Assembly (NCBI GenBank): GCA_017472085.1
Contig: JAFUQZ010000071.1
Location: forward strand, 1 to 64,000
From: Akkermansia sp.
Lineage (GTDB): Bacteria > Verrucomicrobiota > Verrucomicrobiia > Verrucomicrobiales > Akkermansiaceae
Length of the DNA: 64,000 nt
Direction of reading: 5' to 3'
Below, one piece after another: positions 11,298 through 17,933 of the stretch. A program made the translations under genes and the position numbers. The stretch's first letter is position 1. The number at the start of each line of letters is the position of its first letter. Under the pieces are notes generated by a model that saw nothing but the letters and a program-made list of their open reading frames with translations, searched no databases and was not told the DNA's origin.

Positions 11298-11326
11298 GCG
11301 GATTGCCCGACTATCGGGCAATCCGC
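11298..11326 (-). terminator. Perfect hairpin downstream of adk
   Basis: GCGGATTGCCCGA (11298-11310) and TCGGGCAATCCGC (11314-11326) pair perfectly over 13 bases with a 3-base loop, 28 bases after the adk stop. The T-run behind it is weak (GCTGCTGTTTGTTG on the minus strand), but the stem is strong. Confidence 0.75.
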
Positions 11327-11354
11327 CGGAAAAATCAACCGTGGTCAGAGGGGC

Positions 11355-12008
11355 TTACTTCTCGCAGTAGGTGCGGATAGCAGCAGCGATGCGGGCAGAC
11401 ACATCCTCCGGCTCGCCTTCCTCCGTCACGTCAATCTGCACCACCTTACCCTGGGCGCGATAGTGCTCCACCACCGGCACGGTGAGGGTCTCATAGTCCT
11501 TGCGACGCTTGGCGAAGGCCTCGGGGTTGTCATCGGAGCGCACAATCATGGCGCCGCCGCACTTCGGGCAGGTCTCCTCACCATTGCGGGTGGTCTCACC
11601 ACAGGCAGGACAGGCCTTGCGCTTGAGCATGCGGGCCTCAATCAGCTCTGCAGACACGTTCAGGTACACCACGATGTCAACCTCCAGACCCATGGCGGTG
11701 AGGTTGGTATCAAGCGTCTCAGCCTGGGAAACGGTGCGGGGATAGCCATCCAGCAGACAGCCGCAGTCTTTGTTCTCACCCAGCCACTTGGCCACGATGC
11801 CGTTGACGACTTCGTCCGGCACGAACATGGCGGCATCCATGTACTTCTTGGCCTCCAGCCCCAGCTCGGAACCGGCAGCAATCTCCGCGCGCAGCAGAGC
11901 ACCTGTGCTCAGGGGCTTCAGGTCGTAGGTTTCGGACAGGAAAGAGGACTGAGTTCCCTTACCGGAGGCAGGGGCGCCGACAAGTACGAATCGCTTGAGT
12001 GTTTTCAT
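11355..12008 (-). CDS. adk: Adenylate kinase with zinc-type LID
   Basis: 217 residues; interconverts ATP + AMP and 2 ADP in the cytoplasm. The P-loop is GAPASGKGTQ (about residues 12-21). The AMP-binding segment STGALLRAEI and the DGYPRTVSQAE motif are present. The LID region carries two Cys pairs, CPACGE and CPKCGG, so it is the zinc-binding form common outside the enteric bacteria. It ends with a canonical C-terminal helix. The ATG has no Shine-Dalgarno upstream. A TTGCCG-18-TAATCC promoter-like pair lies just before it. Confidence 0.97.
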   Translation of the reverse strand: MKTLKRFVLVGAPASGKGTQSSFLSETYDLKPLSTGALLRAEIAAGSELGLEAKKYMDAAMFVPDEVVNGIVAKWLGENKDCGCLLDGYPRTVSQAETLDTNLTAMGLEVDIVVYLNVSAELIEARMLKRKACPACGETTRNGEETCPKCGGAMIVRSDDNPEAFAKRRKDYETLTVPVVEHYRAQGKVVQIDVTEEGEPEDVSARIAAAIRTYCEK

Positions 12009-12178
12009 CGTTGTTGTTCAGGATTACGTTGAAATGTACACAGGCGGCAATCTGATATCGCGCACCCGCTGCCCCATATTATGCCTGATTCAGCGGTGAT
12101 TGCAATCCCAAATTGTGTTTCGCGCCGCAAAAGCGGGTGAAATGCCTATCCATTCGGGTCTTCCGGTGTCTTTTGAGG

Positions 12179-12206
12179 TTGACATCAGTCAAAAAGGAGA
12201 TAGAAT
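12179..12206 (+). promoter_or_regulatory. Promoter of the 327-residue secreted protein
   Basis: TTGACA at 12179-12184, a 16-base spacer and TAGAAT at 12201-12206. The AAAGGAG sequence at 12193-12199 looks like a Shine-Dalgarno but falls in the promoter spacer and would not be transcribed. The ATG ATG pair at 12212/12215 is at the expected transcription start. Confidence 0.7.
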
Positions 12207-12211
12207 GAAGA

Positions 12212-13195
12212 ATGATGAAAGTACGCGTTGCCATAGGAGTCCTTGCGTCTGCCACTCTGCCCTGTCTCGCGCAGCAGGCGGAGCGGACGGCCGTGGCAAC
12301 CACCACCCCGGCAACCACGCAGGTCGCCACCCGGATCATTGAGCCGCAGGATGCCGTGGCCGTACCCACGACCAATCCCAAAAAGGTGACAGATGCCGCC
12401 ACGGCCGCCATAGATGCTGCGGCGGCAGCGGTTCCTACGCCTACCCCGGCAGCGCCGCTGCCCGACCGGGTGGATTTGAACACGGCCACCATCATGCAGA
12501 TGAAGTGCTGGTCACCTTTCGCCATCCACGTGCCGGAGCCGACGGTGCGGATGATTCCGCAGATGGATGCGGATGCCTACGTTTTCCAGTTCGTGGATCA
12601 GAGCAACAAGATTCTGATGACCATCTACTCCGGGCACAACCCGCATGTGGGCGAAAAGGGCAAGGCCTGTTCCACCATCATTGCCGGGCAGAGAGTCAAT
12701 GGCTGGTTCTACAAACACCCCAGCGGCACACAGGGGCAGGAGTATGTGATGCTCGTGGGCAAGGACGGCGCGGCACTCCACGTCATCGTGGAAATGACAC
12801 CCTACACCAACCTCATGTACCGAATGCTGGAACACATGAGCCTGAGTGAAGCCAAACCCGTCGATTCCAAATCCAAGGCGTATGCGGCCTACGTGTACAA
12901 GGACATCAACTCTCTGAATGCGGAGTGCGTGCGTATTTTCCGCACAGTCATCAACCGCACCACGGCAGATGCCGCCGCTCCGCAGGTGCGGGCCATCCTC
13001 AGCGTGTTGCAGAAAAAGCATGAGGCGATGGATGTGCTCATCACCCGCTCGGGACGCAGCCTGCTGCCCTATCTGCAAACGGTGGAAGAGGAGCTGAGCC
13101 CGGAGGATGAGGCTGTCATCCGCAAGCTGCATGAGGTGGATTGCTACGGTTCCACCGCCTTGCAGGAGGTGCTTTTGGAATTTCTGGGCATGTAA
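12212..13195 (+). CDS. Secreted protein of unknown function with Ala/Thr/Pro-rich linker
   Basis: 327 residues. The signal peptide is VRVAIGVLASATLPCLAQQA, followed by a low-complexity Ala/Thr/Pro segment (about residues 22-95) that acts as a linker or surface spacer. The globular part runs from about residue 97 to the end; it begins with a beta-rich half (VFQFVDQSNKILMTIYSGHN, then ACSTIIAGQRVNGWFYKHPS) and ends in helices rich in charged residues. I recognise no family. The promoter places transcription start at or next to the ATG pair, so the message is probably leaderless. Confidence 0.8.
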   Translation: MMKVRVAIGVLASATLPCLAQQAERTAVATTTPATTQVATRIIEPQDAVAVPTTNPKKVTDAATAAIDAAAAAVPTPTPAAPLPDRVDLNTATIMQMKCWSPFAIHVPEPTVRMIPQMDADAYVFQFVDQSNKILMTIYSGHNPHVGEKGKACSTIIAGQRVNGWFYKHPSGTQGQEYVMLVGKDGAALHVIVEMTPYTNLMYRMLEHMSLSEAKPVDSKSKAYAAYVYKDINSLNAECVRIFRTVINRTTADAAAPQVRAILSVLQKKHEAMDVLITRSGRSLLPYLQTVEEELSPEDEAVIRKLHEVDCYGSTALQEVLLEFLGM

Positions 13196-13250
13196 TGACC
13201 ATTTCTGCACCTGCGAAGCCGTTTCCGCTTCAAAATGGCAGGTTTATGAC

Positions 13251-13279
13251 TTGTCAATCGCGCGCATGCGTGTTAGTAT
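13251..13279 (+). promoter_or_regulatory. Promoter of the 150-residue lipoprotein
   Basis: TTGTCA at 13251-13256, a 17-base spacer and TAGTAT at 13274-13279. The in-frame ATG at 13278 lies inside the -10 box, so the start at 13287 is the usable one, again with essentially no leader. Confidence 0.7.
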
Positions 13280-13286
13280 GAACCCC

Positions 13287-13739
13287 ATGAAACTCATCGG
13301 CTCCATTTTTACGACGGGAACCCTCGTGTTGCTCAGTTCCTGCTCTCTCGTTCAACAACAGACACAGGAAACAGATACCGCTGTTGCCGCGGAAGCTGAA
13401 AAACCCACCCAAAAGAACAAAAAAACGGATAACTCCGCTCAACCGACCCCGGAGCAAATGGAGACGGCCATGCAGGTAATGAAGGAGTATGCCGTCGGGC
13501 CTGCTGAGGACAGCGCAGAAATGCTCACCGTTACCGCTGCGGAGACGGCCCCCGAGCCGGATGTCATCCCGGGCGGACTCCGCATGGGGCGTTTTGCCCC
13601 GCCGGAAGAAGCCGTGAGCAGCAGCGATAACGACATGCCTGCCCCCAACTCTGTGGAGCTGCACGGTTTCCGCTCACCGAACCTCAAGGGCGGCACTCTG
13701 CCCATGAACATCAACGGTAAAATCAACCAACCCGAATAA
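13287..13739 (+). CDS. Small lipoprotein of unknown function
   Basis: 150 residues from ATG 13287 (MKLIGSIFTTG). The signal ends in the lipobox LLSSC, so the mature protein starts at a lipidated Cys. The mature part is acidic and low-complexity (Gln/Thr/Glu/Ala-rich, with a short Lys/Asn stretch QKNKKTDN), then ends in a Pro/Gly segment with PNLKGGTLPMNINGKI. It is probably an extended periplasmic or surface protein. An upstream ATG at 13278 falls in the -10 box and is rejected. Its stop overlaps the start of the next gene by one base. Confidence 0.75.
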   Translation: MKLIGSIFTTGTLVLLSSCSLVQQQTQETDTAVAAEAEKPTQKNKKTDNSAQPTPEQMETAMQVMKEYAVGPAEDSAEMLTVTAAETAPEPDVIPGGLRMGRFAPPEEAVSSSDNDMPAPNSVELHGFRSPNLKGGTLPMNINGKINQPE

Positions 13740-14965
13740 TGAGTTCTGCTACACCTCCCCGCAAGTTCGTACCGGAGCCTTTTGCCTATCATCAGGAAAT
13801 TGAGCTGACTATCGACAACCTGTCCAACATGGGACACGGGGTCGGACGCATGGATAATTGGGTCGTTTTTGTGCCCTATACCCTGCCCGGGGAGCGGGTG
13901 CGCGCCCGTGTGTACCGCAACGACAAGAACTGCTCCATGGCTGATTTGGTGGAGGTGCTGGAGCCCTCCCCTCAGCGCGTGGAGCCCGTCTGCCCGGTGT
14001 ACGGCTACTGCGGAGGCTGCCAGTACCAGCATCTGGAATACAGCGCCCAGCTGGAATGGAAAACCGCCCAGGTGGCCGACCTGCTCCGCTTGCAGGCCGG
14101 TCTGGAAAAGGAGGTCCGCCCCGCCATCGCCTCCCCGCAGATATACGGTTATCGTTCCAAAATTACCCCGCACTTCCACAAGCCGAAAGAGGCAAAGATG
14201 GGCAATATCGGCTTTCTGCGAGTGGGGTCGCGCACGGAGGTGTGCGATGTGAAGCAATGTCCGATTGCCATGGAGCCCATCAACGAAGCGCTGCCGCCGC
14301 TGCGCAGGGCCGTGCAGCAGGCCGCCGCACAGTACAAACGCGGAGCCACACTGCTGATGCGGGTGAGCGAGGGCAGCGTCATCACCAACAACAACGCCGT
14401 CTGCACCGAGCACGTGGGCGATTTGACCTTCAACTTCCTGGCGGGCGATTTCTTCCAGAACAACCCCTACATCCTGCCGGCATTCACCGGCTACGTGGCC
14501 CGGCAGGCCTGTGCCAACGGTGCCCGTTATCTGGTGGATGCCTATTGCGGCAGCGGGCTCTTCGCCCTCACCCTCGCACCGCATTTTGAGAAGGTGCTCG
14601 GGGTGGAAGTGAGCGAGACGAGCGCCGACTGGGCCCGGGCCAACGCTCGCAGCAACGGTATCACCCACGCCACCTTCCTGGCCGCCAGCGCAGAAGCCAT
14701 CTTTGAACAGGTGGATTTCCCGGCGGAGGAAACCGCCGTGGTGATTGACCCGCCCCGCAAAGGCTGCGACATGGCCTTTCTCTCCCAGCTTTTCGCGTTT
14801 GGCCCGGCGCGCGTTGTCTATGTCTCATGCAACCCTGCCACCCAGATCCGAGACCTGGCAGAATTCGACAAAGCCGGGTACGAGGTGGAAGAGGTGCAGC
14901 CCTTCGACCTTTTCCCCCAAACCAAGCACTTGGAGTGCGTAGCCACCCTTCGTAAAAAACAATGA
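13739..14965 (+). CDS. 23S rRNA/tRNA uracil-C5 methyltransferase (TrmA/RlmD family, with TRAM domain)
   Basis: 408 residues. It transfers methyl from S-adenosylmethionine to C5 of a uracil in RNA. Domains: N-terminal TRAM RNA-binding domain (about residues 18-75); a [4Fe-4S] Cys cluster with VCPVYGYCGGCQYQHLEY (about 85-102); a central domain; and a SAM-binding Rossmann fold with LVDAYCGSGLFAL. The catalytic half holds the DPPRKGC motif and VYVSCNPATQIRDL, which carries the nucleophilic Cys. DLFPQTKHLE near the end is typical. RlmD, RlmC or RlmCD specificity cannot be decided from this alone. It overlaps the previous gene by 1 base and the next by 4. Confidence 0.93.
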   Translation: MSSATPPRKFVPEPFAYHQEIELTIDNLSNMGHGVGRMDNWVVFVPYTLPGERVRARVYRNDKNCSMADLVEVLEPSPQRVEPVCPVYGYCGGCQYQHLEYSAQLEWKTAQVADLLRLQAGLEKEVRPAIASPQIYGYRSKITPHFHKPKEAKMGNIGFLRVGSRTEVCDVKQCPIAMEPINEALPPLRRAVQQAAAQYKRGATLLMRVSEGSVITNNNAVCTEHVGDLTFNFLAGDFFQNNPYILPAFTGYVARQACANGARYLVDAYCGSGLFALTLAPHFEKVLGVEVSETSADWARANARSNGITHATFLAASAEAIFEQVDFPAEETAVVIDPPRKGCDMAFLSQLFAFGPARVVYVSCNPATQIRDLAEFDKAGYEVEEVQPFDLFPQTKHLECVATLRKKQ

Positions 14966-15393
14966 ATGAGAAACTTTTTCCGAAACGACTGAGCCGCAGC
15001 GCAGAAGATTATCTGGAAGCTGTGGGAGAGCTGTGCAAGAAGAATGGGCAGGCCCAGGTCAGCGAGCTGGCTGCCATGCTGGGAGTCAAGAAACCCAGCG
15101 TGACCGTTGCCATGCGGAATCTGTCACAACTGGGCATGGTGCACTACGAGCCCTACTGCCCCATCCAGCTCACAGAGAAAGGACGCCGCTACGCCGACAG
15201 CGTGATGAATGCCCACCATGTGCTGATGGAGTTCATGAAAAAGGCAGCCGGGCTGGATACCGAGCGCGCCGAAAAAGTGGCTTGCCTCATTGAGCACATC
15301 CTCACCATGGATGAGGTGGCCGGCATCGAAGAAAAACTTTCCGGCGGCTTTTTTGAACGAACAGAAGCCGAAAGCGCGTCTGATAGTCGGTAA
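14962..15393 (+). CDS. DtxR/MntR family metal-dependent regulator
   Basis: 143 residues, close to MntR in size and lacking the SH3-like third domain of DtxR. The winged helix is at about residues 10-70 (SAEDYLEAVGELCKKNGQA, then KKPSVTVAMRNLSQLGMVHY). The dimerisation/metal domain follows (ADSVMNAHHVLMEFMKKA, then EKVACLIEHILTMDEVAGIE), with the Glu/His/Cys positions expected for Mn or Fe binding. It overlaps the methyltransferase gene by four bases. No manganese or iron transporter lies nearby, so its targets are elsewhere or unknown. Confidence 0.9.
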   Translation: MNEKLFPKRLSRSAEDYLEAVGELCKKNGQAQVSELAAMLGVKKPSVTVAMRNLSQLGMVHYEPYCPIQLTEKGRRYADSVMNAHHVLMEFMKKAAGLDTERAEKVACLIEHILTMDEVAGIEEKLSGGFFERTEAESASDSR

Positions 15394-15410
15394 CACGATT
15401 TTTCTGCACC

Positions 15411-16142
15411 ATGAACGAACGCCGACTCAGCGTCACCAACTCGCTCATCATCATCAATGCGGTTGTCTTTGTCGTGGGGCTGCTGGCGCAGCGCCCTGCG
15501 GTGCTGGGCATCTCCTACCCGGGCGGTTCTCCCACCTCCGTGTTTGAGGTGGTAGGTGCATACTCCTGGTTCAGTTGCTTCATGCAGGGCGAAATCTGGA
15601 GGCTCATCACCTACCAGTTTGTGCATGCCAATTTCGGGCATCTGCTCTTCAACATGTGGGCGCTGTACTTCTTCGGCCCGGCGGTGGAATATGCCATGGG
15701 TTCCAGACGCTATCTGGCGTTCTATCTGACCTGTGGCGTGGCGGGAGCGTTGTTTTCCTCCTTCCTTTCGGGGCTGGGATTCTATGCCCCCGGCAACTCC
15801 TTGCTGATGGCCTGCAATGAACTGGCGGCCTATACCGGCTACTCCGGCATGGTGGAAGTATGGCAGATGATTCCGCTCATCGGCGCGTCTGCTGCGCTCT
15901 ACGGCGTCATTATCGCCACGGCTTTCATGTATCCGGATGCCCGAATCTCCCTGCTCTTCCCTCCCATCACGCTGAAACTCCGCACCTTTGCACTGTGGGT
16001 AGTGGGCATTGCCAGCTTCATCATCCTCTTTAATCTGGACAATGCCGGGGGCGAAGCCGGGCATCTGGGCGGCATCATCATGGGGGCACTCATCATGTAT
16101 ATCCGGAAACTGCGCCAACGCCACCATGACAGCTCTCTTTGA
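15411..16142 (+). CDS. Rhomboid-family intramembrane serine protease
   Basis: 243 residues with six predicted membrane helices. Family landmarks are WRLITYQFVHANFGHLLFNM (helix 2 region with the HxxxN-type residues), the catalytic serine motif GASAALYG (about residue 163), and the catalytic histidine in EAGHLGGIIMGAL near the end. The serine and histidine that form the catalytic dyad are both present, so it should be active. Substrates are unknown. It starts 17 bases after the regulator gene and overlaps the following HAD gene by 17 bases. Confidence 0.92.
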   Translation: MNERRLSVTNSLIIINAVVFVVGLLAQRPAVLGISYPGGSPTSVFEVVGAYSWFSCFMQGEIWRLITYQFVHANFGHLLFNMWALYFFGPAVEYAMGSRRYLAFYLTCGVAGALFSSFLSGLGFYAPGNSLLMACNELAAYTGYSGMVEVWQMIPLIGASAALYGVIIATAFMYPDARISLLFPPITLKLRTFALWVVGIASFIILFNLDNAGGEAGHLGGIIMGALIMYIRKLRQRHHDSSL

Positions 16143-16806
16143 TATGGACGGCACGCTGTTTTCCGGCGACTCGCAACTGCGGTTTGCGCGCCGGATTCTG
16201 CGGCGCTACGGTTGGCGGCGGCTCTACCTGTTTCTGCTGATTCCCTGCGGGATTCTGCGGGGATTGCGTATCATCAACACGCCGCTCATGAAGCGCGCAT
16301 TCCTCTCCTATGCCTGGGGCATGAAAAAAGAAGAACTGCTGCAGGAATGCCGCACCTTTGTGGAAGAGGAACTGATACCCGACACCTTTTCCCCGGTACT
16401 GGAGCGTCTGCGTGCACATCAGCAAGCCGGTGATACCACCGTTCTGTGCTCTGCATCACCGCATTGGTGGGTGCAGTTCTACGGTGAAGCGCTGGGCTTC
16501 ACTCACACCATCGGCACCCCCGTTGCCATGGGAGAACGCGTCGCCCTCTTTCCGGCCATAGCCCCTCCCGGCAACAACAAGGGAGCCAACAAACTGCTGC
16601 GTCTGGCCGACATCGGCATCACCCGAGCCGATATCGGCTACACAGACAGCAAGGCAGACCTGCCCATGCTCTCCATCTGCCGCAAAGCAGTTTTGATTCA
16701 CCCCTCTGATGCATTGTTGGCACAGATACCGGACGGCGAAGTGATGACCCCTCCCGGCAGCGTGTGCAAGATTCCTTTCACCCTGGGCTGCCTGCTCGGG
16801 ATTTGA
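16126..16806 (+). CDS. HAD-IB family phosphatase
   Basis: 226 residues from ATG 16126. The HAD nucleophile motif is FDMDGTLFSGDS right at the N-terminus. A cap region follows with the basic aromatic helix RRLYLFLLIPCGILRG, then motif II-like VLCSASPHWWVQ and motif IV-like GYTDSKADLPML. This is the SerB/CicA-like TIGR01490 type, which includes phosphatidylglycerophosphate and phosphoserine phosphatases; the substrate is not decided by sequence. The 17-base overlap with the rhomboid gene suggests coupled translation. Confidence 0.88.
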   Translation: MTALFDMDGTLFSGDSQLRFARRILRRYGWRRLYLFLLIPCGILRGLRIINTPLMKRAFLSYAWGMKKEELLQECRTFVEEELIPDTFSPVLERLRAHQQAGDTTVLCSASPHWWVQFYGEALGFTHTIGTPVAMGERVALFPAIAPPGNNKGANKLLRLADIGITRADIGYTDSKADLPMLSICRKAVLIHPSDALLAQIPDGEVMTPPGSVCKIPFTLGCLLGI

Positions 16807-16817
16807 TTGAAAGACGC

Positions 16818-17543
16818 ATGAGCAAGTTTTTCCCATTCCTTATTTCCGGTTTCATCGGCATGTTTCTGCTGTCCGGCTGTGTGCAGACAGCCCCGCGCAG
16901 CACAATCGGATATCTGCCGGTCGATTTCTGCTATCTGGACACCGTAGCCCCGAGTGTCCGTGTGAACCTCATGTATGCCGGAGATGACAATTTTGTGGGC
17001 CGTCCCCTGGCGGGCTACAAGGGCACCCGTGCCATCCTGCGCCGCGATACTGCTGAGGCGGTTGCCAAAGCTGCCGATATGCTGGCTGCCGAAGGACTGG
17101 GACTGCTGGTGCGCGATGCCTACCGCCCCGCCATCGCCATGCGGGATTTCTATGCCTGGTCCAAAACGCCGGATCGGAAAATGCAGCACAAATACTACCC
17201 CAACATCAGCAAAAAAGGCATCTACGAAGGCAGATACATCGGCACCACGTCCGAACACACCTGGGGAATTGCCGTGGATGTCACCCTTGTGGAACTGACC
17301 TCCGGCAAAGAGCTCGACATGGGAGGACATGTGGACTTGCTGGATCCCTCCTCTGCCACTGACTACACCGGACTGACTCCCACCCAACGGGCAAACCGGT
17401 ACAAGCTGCGCGATGTGATGGCCCGTGCGGGCATGCGCAACTATTCAAAGGAATGGTGGCACTACTTCCTCTCCCCCAGTGGTCTGTGCCGCGTCTATTC
17501 CTTCCCGATTACCGATTATCTGGAGGAACCGAAAAAGCCCTGA
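16818..17543 (+). CDS. VanX/DdpX-like D-alanyl-D-alanine dipeptidase, lipoprotein
   Basis: 241 residues, zinc M15D peptidase that cleaves D-Ala-D-Ala. A signal peptide with lipobox LLSGC makes it an exported lipoprotein, so it acts in the periplasm. Catalytic landmarks are RDAYRP (the Arg that stabilises the transition state), the zinc motif SEHTWGIAVDVTL (His and Asp) and EWWHY (general-base Glu and zinc His). No vanA or vanH ligase genes lie nearby, so murein recycling rather than glycopeptide resistance is the simpler role. Start ATG 16818 is 11 bases after the HAD gene. Confidence 0.92.
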   Translation: MSKFFPFLISGFIGMFLLSGCVQTAPRSTIGYLPVDFCYLDTVAPSVRVNLMYAGDDNFVGRPLAGYKGTRAILRRDTAEAVAKAADMLAAEGLGLLVRDAYRPAIAMRDFYAWSKTPDRKMQHKYYPNISKKGIYEGRYIGTTSEHTWGIAVDVTLVELTSGKELDMGGHVDLLDPSSATDYTGLTPTQRANRYKLRDVMARAGMRNYSKEWWHYFLSPSGLCRVYSFPITDYLEEPKKP

Positions 17544-17875
17544 GCTTTTTCTCTCTCCCTCCCCCGGGGGTATCCTTACATGCCTCTTCCGGCATGCCAT
17601 CAGTCCAAGGTCCTTCTCCCGGTGTAACACTCATTACCTCTGCTGGGCGAGATTTCACCCCGCTTCTCAGTACCCTTGCCCTGTTGCCGTGTTTTCTGTT
17701 CTTTTGAGCGCCACCATTGTCGGATTCCGGCCCATCCGGAGAGATTTTGTATGGGATAATGCCATAAGCCTATTCATTCCGAAGCCCGGCACAAAGCTGA
17801 TTCCCCCCCCGGCTCTCCTTTCCTTTATCCTGCCCATACCATCCCCCGCTGACACGTCGTGCATGGCAGGTGCAT
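17544..17875 (+). other. Intergenic region between convergent genes, no gene seen
   Basis: About 330 bases with no ORF that looks coding. It holds small dyads: AAAAAGC/GCTTTTT across the dipeptidase stop (17532-17550), which could serve as a weak terminator; the palindrome CCCCCGGGGG at 17561-17570; and CATGCC/GGCATG at 17579-17596. The rest is pyrimidine-rich on the plus strand. Confidence 0.6.
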
Positions 17876-17908
17876 AAAAAGCCCGCTCTGCGGTAAAGCA
17901 GAGCGGGC
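17876..17908 (-). terminator. Rho-independent terminator of the secretin gene
   Basis: GCCCGCTCTGC (17881-17891) and GCAGAGCGGGC (17898-17908) pair perfectly over 11 bases; on the minus strand a T5 run follows directly. The other side has AAAATT, so it mainly serves the minus strand, 25 bases after the secretin stop. Confidence 0.92.
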
Positions 17909-17933
17909 AAAATTACCTATGAACCTTGGACAA

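Noticed and set aside
13278..13286. ATG 13278 as start of the small lipoprotein
   Set aside because: It overlaps the TAGTAT -10 box; ATG 13287 fits both promoter and signal peptide.
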